From an uncultured Clostridia bacterium (GTDB taxonomy: Bacteria; Bacillota; Clostridia; Christensenellales; Pumilibacteraceae), in NCBI GenBank assembly GCA_944363615.1, contig CALVUQ010000001.1:1-44690 (forward strand): a stretch of 44,690 nucleotides of DNA. Direction: 5' to 3'. A program made the translations under genes and the position numbers. The notes below the pieces were generated by a model. That model ran no database searches, was not told the origin of the DNA, and was given only the letters and a program-made list of their open reading frames with translations. Every line of letters begins with the position of its first letter. Within the stretch, counting starts at the first letter, position 1. Below are positions 34,663-42,479 of the stretch, in pieces.

Positions 34663-34698
34663 AAAAAAACGGGCGCGGCGTTTTTGACCGCTCCCGTT
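34663..34698 (-). terminator. Terminator of the GH127 gene
   Basis: On the minus strand AACGGG-A-GCGG pairs with CCGC-G-CCCGTT, with one mismatch and a 9-base loop, followed by TTTTTTT. It lies about 60 bases past the GH127 stop. Confidence 0.8.
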
Positions 34699-34755
34699 AT
34701 AAACTTAATTTGTTTTGAAATTAACTTTGCGTTACGCCCGGAAAGCTTTTCTTGA

Positions 34756-36609
34756 TCAGGCTTTCCTCACCCAGACAAGCATATCGCTTTCACCGCGGTT
34801 GGCGAAGGCGAAATAAGGAATGAATTTAAGACGCTTAGGCTCCTTTACGCTTTCGGAAACAGGGAAATAAAGCGCGGAATTATCCTTGTCGATAAAGCCG
34901 TCCGTCGTTATGGAATACAAGCCGTGAAAATCCTTAACAAGCTCCGCATTCGCCGCCGAATCGGCAGAAACGGAAATCCGGTTTAATCTTGCGCCGTTGT
35001 CCACCCCTTCCAGGCAATAGACTACGGGGCCGTAAGTCAACGCGATGCGACCAGCGTCCGCGCGCACCTTGGGATTGGCGGCAACGAAAGACGCCTTTAT
35101 GCCGAAATCCAGCTGTAACGAAAAACTTTTACCCGTTTCAAAATAAGCGTAACCCTCTTTCACCTCGAATTTTACGGGCTTGCCGTCAGAAGTCGCGACG
35201 AGTTTTTCACTCCACTCGGGCAGACGTACCGCCAGTTTTTTGCCGACGTAATTCTGAGAAGAAATCTGAGCCTTGCCGTCCAAAGCGTAATTTTCGACGA
35301 TCTCCGCCCTTCCAAGAGGCGAATTGACCGCGGAGGAAACATATTGATCGATAAACAGAGTATCTCCGTCGGAAAATGCGATCACGTCCCCCAGTTCGGC
35401 AAAAAACCTGTTTATGTTGGGCGGACAGCACGAGCACCCGAAAACTTCCAGCCTTTGCGTTATGGGCAGTCTTTCCTTTCTGGACTCGGGCACGGCGATT
35501 TCCCTGCCGTACTCCTCAAGCGCGATTTCCAGAGGATTTTCATAGAAAAACGCCTTACCGCTAAGGTCGGTGGACGAAAGCAGAGAATTATACATAACGC
35601 GTTCGATAAGGTGGCCGTACTTAGCGTTAAAATCGATTTTGCGCATGCGCAACGCAAACAGAATAAAGGCTATTGCGCAGCAGCTTTCCGAGTAAGCGGT
35701 GTTGTTCGGTAAATCGTACGGAACGGTAAAACTTTCGGTACGGAAAGTCGAGCCCACTCCGCCGGTAATGTACATTTTGCCGTTAACGATATCGTCGAAA
35801 ACGCTTGTAAGCGCGCTTAAAAGTTTCGGGTCGCCCGTTTCCGCACAAAGATCCGCCACGCCGCTGTAAAGGTACAAAGCGCGCACGCTGTGACCCACCG
35901 CCTCTTTAAGATGATAGATGTCGGTGTCGTCCTGAGTGCCGTAACGGTTGCCATCATAAACGTATTGCTCGTCATGTTTGCCGCGGTTTTCAAGGAAAAA
36001 TCGCGCCATTTCGAAATATTTCTTTTTGCCCGTGTAGCGGTATAGCTTCAAAAGAGCAAGCTCTATTTCCTCGTGTCCGGGCGTGATGAAATCGGCCGTC
36101 TTTTCCGATATGAAAGCGCGGTAAATGCAGTCGCAATATTTTTCCATTACGTCAAGGAACTTGTGCTTCCCCGTAACCTTATCGTAAGCTACTGCCGCCT
36201 CTATAAGGTGTCCTGCGCAATACAGCTCGTGATTGCCGCGGTCTTTGAATATCTTATCGGGGCATATCTGCTGAACGGTGGAATTGAGATAGCCGTCGTC
36301 GCGCTGAGCGTTTGCCATGCAATCGATAAGCGAATCGATAAACTTTTCGTTTTCGCGCATGGAGTCGCGGTCTTTTTCCATGATGTATGCGACGGCCTCA
36401 ATCCATTTTGCGACGTCCGAATCGTAAAAAAAGTGCGGTTTTCTGCCGTTTTTCAGATAATTGAACCTTAACGCATCGAAACGGGCTGTTTCCTCAAAGC
36501 GGTTTTTGACGCTTTCAAGCGATACGTTTTTGTTAAGCAGGTATCTTTTAAGCCAAAATCCGTCCTTCAAATCCACGTCGCAAAAGGAAATATTTTCGTA
36601 TTTTTTCAT
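34756..36609 (-). CDS. GH127 beta-L-arabinofuranosidase
   Basis: The 617-residue protein belongs to GH127 (formerly DUF1680), which removes terminal beta-L-arabinofuranose using a zinc-bound cysteine nucleophile. The key residues are all present: Glu292 (TESF), Glu308 and Cys310 (YSESC), and Cys394-Cys395 (GCSCCPPN). The E-x15-E-x-C spacing equals that of the characterised enzyme HypBA1 (Glu322, Glu338, Cys340, Cys417, Cys418). An alpha/alpha barrel forms about residues 10-400, then beta domains. No signal peptide, so substrates must be imported; no transporter is in view. AAGGAG lies six bases before the ATG. It is divergent from a cupin-AraC regulator. Confidence 0.92.
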   Translation of the reverse strand: MKKYENISFCDVDLKDGFWLKRYLLNKNVSLESVKNRFEETARFDALRFNYLKNGRKPHFFYDSDVAKWIEAVAYIMEKDRDSMRENEKFIDSLIDCMANAQRDDGYLNSTVQQICPDKIFKDRGNHELYCAGHLIEAAVAYDKVTGKHKFLDVMEKYCDCIYRAFISEKTADFITPGHEEIELALLKLYRYTGKKKYFEMARFFLENRGKHDEQYVYDGNRYGTQDDTDIYHLKEAVGHSVRALYLYSGVADLCAETGDPKLLSALTSVFDDIVNGKMYITGGVGSTFRTESFTVPYDLPNNTAYSESCCAIAFILFALRMRKIDFNAKYGHLIERVMYNSLLSSTDLSGKAFFYENPLEIALEEYGREIAVPESRKERLPITQRLEVFGCSCCPPNINRFFAELGDVIAFSDGDTLFIDQYVSSAVNSPLGRAEIVENYALDGKAQISSQNYVGKKLAVRLPEWSEKLVATSDGKPVKFEVKEGYAYFETGKSFSLQLDFGIKASFVAANPKVRADAGRIALTYGPVVYCLEGVDNGARLNRISVSADSAANAELVKDFHGLYSITTDGFIDKDNSALYFPVSESVKEPKRLKFIPYFAFANRGESDMLVWVRKA

Positions 36610-36628
36610 CTCTTTCTCCTTATTTTAA

Positions 36629-36657
36629 TTGACTTTACGCGCATATTATAATATATT
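36629..36657 (+). promoter_or_regulatory. Promoter of the cupin-AraC regulator gene
   Basis: TTGACT (36629-36634), 17 bases, TATATT (36652-36657). It overlaps the divergent GH127 promoter, so the two probably exclude each other. Confidence 0.5.
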
Positions 36658-36674
36658 TAATCAGGCGATATCAA
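36645..36674 (-). promoter_or_regulatory. Promoter of the GH127 gene
   Basis: On the minus strand TTGATA (36669-36674), 18 bases, TATAAT (36645-36650). The start is expected near 36638, just upstream of the AAGGAG site. Confidence 0.55.
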
Positions 36675-36693
36675 TGAGAAAATCATACAAAAG

Positions 36694-37476
36694 GTGAAAA
36701 AATCCGACATGATTACGCTTGACAACAAAGTTAATCTGACATTTTCTAACATGGGATTGTTCGATACCGAAAGTCCTTGGACGCACCCCGTAGTTACAAT
36801 CGACAGCTTTGAGCTTATTTTTGTCACCGAGGGAACCGTTTCCCTTTACGAAGGAGAAAGAAATTTCGAGTTGCATAAAGGCGAAATGGTATTACTCTGC
36901 CCCGGCACAGAGCACGGCGGTACAAAGGAAAGCCGCGGCCACACTTCCTTTTACTGGCTGCATTTTTACACCGACTGCATTTCGGATTTTCTTGTTCCCA
37001 AGGTATGTGCGCCCGACCCTGTAAAAACCGAAAACACATTCAAAAAAATCATGCATACTTCAAAGAATTCATCTTTGCTGTGCGAGCTTTCGCTTGCAGA
37101 GTTTCTTTTCTCTCTATCTGAGCCATTCGAATACAAAAACAAGCTTGCCTGCGAAGTAAACGAATACATCAGAATCAACGCGCGCAAAAAATTAACCGCC
37201 GCCACCGTGGCAAGCCGCTTCGGATACAGTACGGACTACGTTTCGCGGGTATACAAAAGGGAATTCGGGGTGGACGTAAAGACGGGCATAATAAAACAGC
37301 GGCTGGAATACATAGAGTCGCTGCTTATAAATACCGATTATACCATAAAGGAAATCGCGCAGATGAGCGGTTTTGAAGACGAAAACAACTTTGTAAAGTT
37401 TTTCAAATATCACAAAAACGTAACGCCCACACTGTTCAGAAACAGATTCTTTTACGTGCATATGAACAACCGTTGA
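36694..37476 (+). CDS. AraC-family regulator with cupin-like sensor domain
   Basis: The 260-residue protein has an N-terminal AraC-type cupin (about 15-100; DSFELIFVTEGTVSLYEG, KGEMVLLCPGTEHGG) that binds sugars in many relatives, and a C-terminal double helix-turn-helix (about 160-260) with ATVASRFGYSTDYVSRVYKR and IKEIAQMSGFEDENNFVKFF. Divergent placement beside GH127 suggests it controls arabinoside use. The frame opens at GTG 36694; ATG 36709 five codons on is an alternative, with AAAGGTGA upstream but rather far. No terminator was found downstream. Confidence 0.9.
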   Translation: MKKSDMITLDNKVNLTFSNMGLFDTESPWTHPVVTIDSFELIFVTEGTVSLYEGERNFELHKGEMVLLCPGTEHGGTKESRGHTSFYWLHFYTDCISDFLVPKVCAPDPVKTENTFKKIMHTSKNSSLLCELSLAEFLFSLSEPFEYKNKLACEVNEYIRINARKKLTAATVASRFGYSTDYVSRVYKREFGVDVKTGIIKQRLEYIESLLINTDYTIKEIAQMSGFEDENNFVKFFKYHKNVTPTLFRNRFFYVHMNNR

Positions 37477-37698
37477 GTTTTATTGCCGCCGCCCCTCCCT
37501 TTTTATACACGCATGCGCATACGAGAATATAAATTATACGCCCGCATCGCCGTAAAAGTCGCCGCTTTCGGCAAAACCAAGCCTATATTCATCCTATAAA
37601 TGCTTTTTAACCTTCCTAAGGCTTTTTCACCTTTGTCTTGCCGCGGTCGGGTATAATGCAAATAAACGCCATAAGGCAAAAATCATAAAACAAGGCAA

Positions 37699-38262
37699 TT
37701 AAAGCGCACCGTAAACCCTTTTCCTTAAAGTGCGATCGTCAAAATCGTCTTCCGGAGTAAGAGTAAGCACGTGAAGACCGGCGCGCTCCGCAATGCAACG
37801 CACTTTTTCGTCGCGGGCGATCCTGTCGGCGCGGTTATGACTGGCGTCGTTTAACTCCACGATAAGGCGCGGTTTTAAAGTACGGCGGTCGCACAGCGCA
37901 AAATCCACGATACGGAAAAGCTCGTTGCGGTAGGAACCGAAATTCACCTTATCTATAAGCGAAACAAGCGCCACCTGAGGAAAAACCTCGAAGTCGGAGC
38001 CCACCGCCCGCAAAAGGCGCGCGTAAAGCCGCCGCTCGGGCTCGGTCATAAAACTTTCCTTGACGGCGTAACGGTATTGTTCGTTTACGGGCTGAGCTTT
38101 TTTGTCCTTAGTTAAAAGCAGCGATACGCCCAGCAGTATGAAAACTATTCCGCCTATTCTCAGCCACCATACCGCAGCGCCCAGATTAAGAAACGACAAG
38201 GCGAACGCCGCAGCGCCCATGCCCGTTATTATGAGAAAATTTATGTATTTGTTGTTTTTCAT
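37699..38262 (-). CDS. DUF2726 domain membrane protein
   Basis: The 187-residue protein has two N-terminal membrane helices (about 8-27 and 31-51) and a cytoplasmic DUF2726 domain (about 68-187), which resembles restriction-endonuclease-fold nucleases. Landmarks are FMTEPERRLYARLL, VFPQVALVSLIDK, RIVDFALCDRRTLKPRLIVELNDASH and the late AGLHVLTLTP strand; the D-(E)-x-N pattern fits the PD-(D/E)xK-like core. Function unknown. No Shine-Dalgarno precedes the ATG. It sits downstream of jag on the same strand, beyond the jag terminator. Confidence 0.8.
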   Translation of the reverse strand: MKNNKYINFLIITGMGAAAFALSFLNLGAAVWWLRIGGIVFILLGVSLLLTKDKKAQPVNEQYRYAVKESFMTEPERRLYARLLRAVGSDFEVFPQVALVSLIDKVNFGSYRNELFRIVDFALCDRRTLKPRLIVELNDASHNRADRIARDEKVRCIAERAGLHVLTLTPEDDFDDRTLRKRVYGAL

Positions 38263-38574
38263 TATTTAATAAAGATAAACCGCAAAAATTACAATTGCCT
38301 GAAAAACAGAATTTATCTAAGATTATCGGAGTAAAAAACTATTTCAAAATACATTTACGGCGAAACGTCGCTGCTTTTTTAATCCGCAAAAATTGCGCTT
38401 TATTCGGGCCTTTTAAGTAGCTCAGGCATTATAGCCGACGATGTAAAGCCTATGCCTGTTTTTCCCGTTTTACATACCTGTTTTCGGGTAAAAAAAGGCT
38501 GCCGCCGATTCATGAAGAAACAATTTATAAAAACAAGTCCGAAAGTAAAATTCCGGACTTATTTCTGCTGCGTA
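38263..38574. other. Intergenic region between jag and the DUF2726 gene
   Basis: It contains the minus-strand terminator of the jag operon (38526-38560) and, on the plus strand, a weak promoter-like pair (TTGCCT-N17-TAAGAT ending near 38320) and a CAGGCAT/ATGCCTG hairpin followed by five T (38423-38463). These could delimit a small transcript but the evidence is thin. Confidence 0.4.
38526..38560 (-). terminator. Terminator of the rpmH-jag operon
   Basis: On the minus strand AAGTCCGGAA and TTTCGGACTT pair (10 bp, one G-U) around a 6-base loop, followed by GTTTTTAT. It is 15 bases past the jag stop. Confidence 0.8.
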
Positions 38575-39468
38575 TCACTGTTTTTTCTCGTAACGCTTGG
38601 GGAAAATAACCACTCTGCGATTGGGCTCCTTGCCCTCGGATTTGGTGATTACCTTTTCGTTGGCCGATAGCGTGGAGTGAATGATTTTGCGGTGCGTGTT
38701 GTTCATGGGCTCAAGCACCACTTTCCTGCCCGTGCGAATACATTTGGAAGCCATTCTGTTTGCAAGCGCCACAAGCGACTGCTCGCGTTTGACGCGGTAA
38801 TTGTGGCTGTCGACGTTTACGTGGACGAATTTGTCGTTACTTTCCTCCACCGCGCGCTTGGTAAGAATCTGAATCGCGTCCAGCACTTCGCCCCTGTGCC
38901 CGATGACGGCTAAATCCTCGGTAACCAGATTTACGTCGATGTTGCCGTGTGAAGTGTCGATTTCGACTTTTGCGTCGATTTTCATAAGCGACAGCAATTT
39001 TTCCAGATAGTCTTTGGCGACCTTAACCTGCTGTTCGTCCACCTTTGCGGCTTTAGACTCAGTCGCAACCTCATGCTCCAAAGGTTTGACAGGTGCGGGA
39101 CGGGTGTCTGCCGGCGGTTTTTTCTCCTTGACGGCAGGATTGGTCTGACGCGCTTCCTTTTTGTCTTTCGCTTCTTTGTCTTTTACTTCGCCTTCGGGTT
39201 TAGGCGCTGTTTTTTCGGCTTTTTGCACGGGATTTTGCGGCTGTTTCAAAGCAGCGGGAGCGGCTTTCTCCGCTTTTTCGGGGGCTTTTTTCGTTGTCTT
39301 TTCGGGCTGATCGTCTTCCACGACGGTAAGTCTTACTTTGGCCTTTCTGAAAAGACCGCCCTGCTGAAGAATCTCAACGTTGACTTCGGCAAGACTGACG
39401 CCCAGTTCCTTAAGCCCGGCTTTTATGGCGTCGTCGATTTTTTTACCCGTCATCTCCACTTCTTTCAT
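38575..39468 (-). CDS. jag: Jag/KhpB family RNA-binding protein
   Basis: The 297-residue protein has the three Jag parts: an N-terminal Jag-N domain (about 1-55; MTGKKIDDAIKAGLKELG), a Lys/Pro/Ala-rich linker (about 56-145), then a KH domain with GHRG in place of the usual GRRG (VIGHRGEVLDAIQILTKRAV) and a C-terminal R3H domain (NNTHRKIIHSTLSAN). Jag/KhpB binds RNA with KhpA and affects cell division and envelope growth. It follows yidC by 31 bases, the usual order, with GAGGTG before the ATG. Confidence 0.93.
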   Translation of the reverse strand: MKEVEMTGKKIDDAIKAGLKELGVSLAEVNVEILQQGGLFRKAKVRLTVVEDDQPEKTTKKAPEKAEKAAPAALKQPQNPVQKAEKTAPKPEGEVKDKEAKDKKEARQTNPAVKEKKPPADTRPAPVKPLEHEVATESKAAKVDEQQVKVAKDYLEKLLSLMKIDAKVEIDTSHGNIDVNLVTEDLAVIGHRGEVLDAIQILTKRAVEESNDKFVHVNVDSHNYRVKREQSLVALANRMASKCIRTGRKVVLEPMNNTHRKIIHSTLSANEKVITKSEGKEPNRRVVIFPKRYEKKQ

Positions 39469-39499
39469 TATTTTACACCTCTTTTCGGAAGGAAAGGGT

Positions 39500-40639
39500 T
39501 CAGTTATGGTCGTTCGGATCGGGACGGCCGTATTTATGAACTTCCGTTTCCAGTTTATGTTGTTCTTTTTTATCTATGGCAAGCAGGATGAAATTGGATC
39601 CCACGTTAATAAGCAGCGAGAACGCGTAGTTTACGACGAGATACAGCGCGAAAGCGGACGTGTAACTAAGCGAGAAAAAGCCGATCATGACGGGCATGAT
39701 GAACATCATGGCTTTCATTGCGCCGCTGCCCATAGCCTCGTTGGCCTGACCGCTTTTCTTTTGCTGACGCATGGTGATAAGCTGCATCGCAACGGACATG
39801 AGCACCGAAAGAACGGGCAGAATCAAATAGCCGTTTGCGTCGTTATTCTCCTCGGTAAGCAGCAGCCCCATTACGGTGGGATACATTGTCTTCATGCGGG
39901 CAAGCTCGTCGTCGGAAAGACCCGATTTGGAAGCGTCGGTACCGTATTTACCGATGTTGGTATTGAACTGCGACTCGCTGTTGACCTCTTTTTTCCAGGG
40001 GACGTCGGGACTCCAGATATTCTTGATCCACAAAAAGCTTGTCTTGTTTTCCTGATAGTAATCGAAAACGGCTTTTTGCGCGTACTGCACGTTGTAGTCG
40101 ATGACCGAGCCGTCCGCATTTTTACGTTCGTCCGTGACGACGCCCTGCTCTTTAAGCGCGGCTTTCGACGCGTCGTCCATTGCGTCGTATTCCACGATAG
40201 CGGAGTCGTAACGGTTATAAAGCTCGTAATACTCCTTAAAATTCATGTACTGGCTGACTTCGTTAAGCGCGCCGAGAAGGGAGAACATGATAGCCATGGT
40301 GACGATTGCGGGAAGGCAGGAAGAGAAATAAGAAAAGCCCGCCTGCTTGTTAAGCTGCATCTGCTTCTGCGCCAGAACAGTCCTGTCGGTGTACTGCTTT
40401 TGCAGTTTTTCCATCTGCGGCTTAAGCCTTTCGGTAATCTTCTGGTTCTTGCGCGCCATGTAACGCTGGTAGATGTCGAGAGGCGACAGCAGAAGCTTAA
40501 GGCACAACGTAAAGAACACCACCCTCCATCCGTAGTTGGCGATAAAATCGAAAACGTGAAGTATCAGTAGCTCCCACAACCAGTTCGGCTGTTTAATAGC
40601 CGTTTCCGCGGCGAAGAGCGTAACGCTCAGAAAAGCCAT
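39500..40639 (-). CDS. yidC: YidC/Oxa1 family membrane protein insertase, enlarged
   Basis: The 379-residue protein inserts membrane proteins. It keeps the groove arginine (Arg39 in YGWRVVFFT), the first core helix, the cytoplasmic basic hairpin (about 56-98), SFLWIKNIWSPD and the last helices (about 270-350; ILPVLSVLMSVAMQL, AFALYLVVNYAFSLLI). No lipobox is seen, so it is not a SpoIIIJ-type lipoprotein. The external part is enlarged: about 65 residues before SFLWI and about 55 after WSPD that most Gram-positive YidC (250-290 residues) lack. AAAGGAG precedes the ATG, which lies 13 bases inside yidD. Confidence 0.93.
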   Translation of the reverse strand: MAFLSVTLFAAETAIKQPNWLWELLILHVFDFIANYGWRVVFFTLCLKLLLSPLDIYQRYMARKNQKITERLKPQMEKLQKQYTDRTVLAQKQMQLNKQAGFSYFSSCLPAIVTMAIMFSLLGALNEVSQYMNFKEYYELYNRYDSAIVEYDAMDDASKAALKEQGVVTDERKNADGSVIDYNVQYAQKAVFDYYQENKTSFLWIKNIWSPDVPWKKEVNSESQFNTNIGKYGTDASKSGLSDDELARMKTMYPTVMGLLLTEENNDANGYLILPVLSVLMSVAMQLITMRQQKKSGQANEAMGSGAMKAMMFIMPVMIGFFSLSYTSAFALYLVVNYAFSLLINVGSNFILLAIDKKEQHKLETEVHKYGRPDPNDHN

Positions 40640-40914
40640 TTCATTTCTCCTTTGGGATTATCGGGAACGGGATCGAAACCGCCCTTTTTCCACGGAACGC
40701 ATCTGCAGATTCTCTTTACGCCCAGCCAGACGCCTTTCACGGCGCCGAATTTTTCAATCGCCTCCAGCATATAAGCCGAGCAACTTGGATAATAAATACA
40801 CGTCGGCGGGAAAAGCGGAGAAATACATTTGCGGTAAAACAGTACCGGCAAAACGAATATCCACTTCAAAGACAGAACGTCCCGAAATTTAATCTTTTTT
40901 TTCTTTTTCGTCAT
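40627..40914 (-). CDS. yidD: Membrane protein insertion efficiency factor YidD
   Basis: The 95-residue protein has the full YidD motif: FYRKCISPLFPPTCIYYPSC, then SAYMLEAIEKFGAVKGVWLG, KRICRCVPWKKGGFDPVP. It is a small amphipathic protein that assists YidC. The N-terminus has an added run of lysines. It overlaps rnpA by 26 bases upstream and yidC by 13 bases downstream and has no strong ribosome binding site, so translation is probably coupled. Confidence 0.95.
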   Translation of the reverse strand: MTKKKKKIKFRDVLSLKWIFVLPVLFYRKCISPLFPPTCIYYPSCSAYMLEAIEKFGAVKGVWLGVKRICRCVPWKKGGFDPVPDNPKGEMKWLF

Positions 40915-41251
40915 CGGTTTTTCTCAAAAGTCCGGAGCGGACAAGACACAGATCCATTTTGGATTTAAGCTCCTTAAAAGAAAGCTTGTCCACGCCCTGA
41001 GAAACGATGAATACCGCCTGACAAGGCGAAAGCCGGTGGATATATTCCGCCGCGACGGCGCGCATACGGCGCTTCACCTTATTCCTGACGACGGCGTGAC
41101 CTATCTTGTTGCTGACGGAAAAGCCTATTTTTACGCCCGCCTTGCTTTTGACGAAATTAAGCCTGACCGGTTTTTCCGCCGCGCGGCTGCCGTGAGCGTA
41201 CAGATACGAAAAGGAGCCGTTTTTGGTAAGCCTGTATTTTTTTGACAACAT
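40889..41251 (-). CDS. rnpA: Ribonuclease P protein component
   Basis: The 120-residue protein is the RNase P protein subunit, which helps the P RNA trim tRNA 5' ends. It has the N-terminal KKYRLTKNGSFSYLYAHG, the VKIGFSVSNKIGHAVVRNK stretch and the RNR motif RNKVKRRMRAV. ATG 41251 gives the normal N-terminus; the frame stays open to a TTG further upstream, within the intergenic hairpin region, and that start is not used. The Shine-Dalgarno is weak (GGAT, very close). It overlaps yidD by 26 bases. Confidence 0.95.
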   Translation of the reverse strand: MLSKKYRLTKNGSFSYLYAHGSRAAEKPVRLNFVKSKAGVKIGFSVSNKIGHAVVRNKVKRRMRAVAAEYIHRLSPCQAVFIVSQGVDKLSFKELKSKMDLCLVRSGLLRKTDDEKEKKD

Positions 41252-41292
41252 TATCCGATGAATCCGCGCTGAACTGCGTCCGCGCAATAAGC

Positions 41293-41318
41293 GCAAAAAT
41301 GCCCCCGTTGATTCAGGG
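41293..41318 (-). terminator. Attenuating hairpin between rpmH and rnpA
   Basis: On the minus strand GCCCCT and GGGGGC pair around an 8-base loop, followed by ATTTTTG. It would let only part of the transcripts from the rpmH promoter continue into rnpA. Confidence 0.65.
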
Positions 41319-41386
41319 GCGAGATTATCTTACGTTTCAAGTGCGCTTTTTTACCCGTACAAGTCACCTTTTACGGTAAAACAAAA

Positions 41387-41542
41387 TTAACGGTTACCGC
41401 CCAAAGGTGCAACCGCGACGTTTGCTCTGCCCTTACGGCGGCGACGGGAAAGCACTCTCCTTCCGCTGGTAGTCTTCATTCTCTGGCGGAAGCCGTGTAC
41501 TTTGGCTCTTTTTCTTTTCTTGGGTTGATAAGTCCTTTTCAT
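41387..41542 (-). CDS. rpmH: Ribosomal protein L34
   Basis: A 51-residue basic protein beginning [19 protein letters not shown], then [12 protein letters not shown], the L34 signature. Typical L34 has 44-46 residues and ends in GRKxLxA; here the tail is replaced by a longer one, [16 protein letters not shown] lies eight bases before the ATG. It heads the minus-strand cluster rpmH-rnpA-yidD-yidC-jag and has a good promoter 40 bases upstream. Confidence 0.96.
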   Translation of the reverse strand: MKRTYQPKKRKRAKVHGFRQRMKTTSGRRVLSRRRRKGRANVAVAPLGGNR

Positions 41543-41579
41543 GAAAGTATCTCCTGATAAATTACGATGTTACCGAAAT

Positions 41580-41608
41580 ATTATATAAAAAAGCAAGCGT
41601 TAAGTCAA
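41580..41608 (-). promoter_or_regulatory. Sigma-A promoter of the rpmH operon
   Basis: TTGACT (41603-41608), 17 bases, TATAAT (41580-41585) on the minus strand. It is back-to-back with the ttcA promoter. Confidence 0.8.
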
Positions 41609-41638
41609 CTGTTTTCGCGTCGGTTGCTTCGTAAATCC

Positions 41639-41667
41639 TTGCAAATTTTCCCTTAAAGTTATATACT
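41639..41667 (+). promoter_or_regulatory. Sigma-A promoter of the ttcA-like gene
   Basis: TTGCAA (41639-41644), 17 bases, TATACT (41662-41667), followed after about 25 bases by CGGAGG and the ATG at 41703. Confidence 0.65.
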
Positions 41668-41702
41668 CTTATAAGCCGAAGGCTTTTTCGGAGGAAAGCA
41701 CC

Positions 41703-42479
41703 ATGACTTTACAAAATATTTTAAGCCGCTTGCGTAAAGCGATCGACGACTTTAACATGATTGAAAAAGGGGACCGCGTGGCGGTGGGACTTTCGGGCGG
41801 AAAGGATTCGCTTGTGCTTCTTAAAGCGCTTAACGCTTACAGAAGATTTTCTCCCCAGCCCTTCAACCTTTTTGCCGTAACCATAGACATGGGCATAGGA
41901 AACGTGGATTTTACTCCGCTGAAAGAATTCTGCCGCGAAGAGGGCGTCCCCTATCATATAGAAAAAACGGACATAGGCCCGATCATATTCGACATAAGAA
42001 AGGAAAAAAATCCCTGCTCTCTTTGTTCCAAAATGCGCCGCGGCGCGCTTAACGGCGTACTTAAAACCCTGAATTGCAACAAACTGGCATTAGGCCATCA
42101 CGCCGACGACCTTGTGGAAACCATGCTTTTGTCGCTGTTCTACGAAGGGAGGCTTTCTACTTTTGCGCCGATAAGCTATATGGATCGTTCGGGCGTGACG
42201 CTTATCCGTCCGCTTATTTACACGGAGGAAAAAAACATAGCCGCTTACGCCGCCTGTCTGCCCGTCGCCAAAAGCCCCTGCCCCGCCAATCACGAAACCA
42301 AGCGCGAATACATGAAAAACCTGATAAAAACCATTCAGAAAGATATACCTTTCGCAAAAGACAGAATGTTTTCGGCAATCATAAATCCCGACAGATACAA
42401 TCTTTGGGATCAGTATGCCTTAAATCCCGATGCGGGCAGAAAGAAAAGCGCAAGAGAAAACAGCGCCCGAGAAAAATGA
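41703..42479 (+). CDS. TtcA-family tRNA 2-thiolation ATP pyrophosphatase
   Basis: The 258-residue protein is a PP-loop ATPase (SGGKDS, residues 31-36) with the iron-sulfur cysteines of the TtcA group: Cys105 and Cys108 (PCSLC) and Cys193 (SPCP). GHHADDLVETMLLSLFYEG is also typical. TtcA makes 2-thiocytidine at position 32 of some tRNAs; the assignment to that exact base is inferred from the family. The last 20 residues are basic. GGAGG lies nine bases before the ATG. The TGA overlaps the ATG of the next gene, an AraC regulator. Confidence 0.9.
   Translation: MTLQNILSRLRKAIDDFNMIEKGDRVAVGLSGGKDSLVLLKALNAYRRFSPQPFNLFAVTIDMGIGNVDFTPLKEFCREEGVPYHIEKTDIGPIIFDIRKEKNPCSLCSKMRRGALNGVLKTLNCNKLALGHHADDLVETMLLSLFYEGRLSTFAPISYMDRSGVTLIRPLIYTEEKNIAAYAACLPVAKSPCPANHETKREYMKNLIKTIQKDIPFAKDRMFSAIINPDRYNLWDQYALNPDAGRKKSARENSAREK

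Larger units (their letters stand above)
34388..34755. other. Intergenic region with two facing terminators
   Basis: Between the convergent degV and GH127 genes lie a plus-strand terminator (34440-34472) and a minus-strand one (34663-34698). The 190 bases between are AT-rich with no credible gene. Confidence 0.7.

Noticed and set aside
34561..34755. 64-codon plus-strand frame between degV and GH127
   Set aside because: It starts with TTG without a ribosome binding site and runs through the GH127 terminator stem.
38263..38300. DUF2726 gene as a fourth leaderless case
   Set aside because: It lacks a Shine-Dalgarno, but the best promoter (TTGTAA-N17-TATTAA) leaves only three bases before the ATG, unlike the six of the other three genes.
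41543..41702. Replication origin upstream of rpmH
   Set aside because: No cluster of TTATNCACA-like boxes and no dnaA; only two back-to-back promoters are visible.
42074..42475. N-terminal extension of the AraC gene through ttcA
   Set aside because: The added sequence is the ttcA gene read in another frame. The ATGA overlap at 42476 gives a normal AraC N-terminus.
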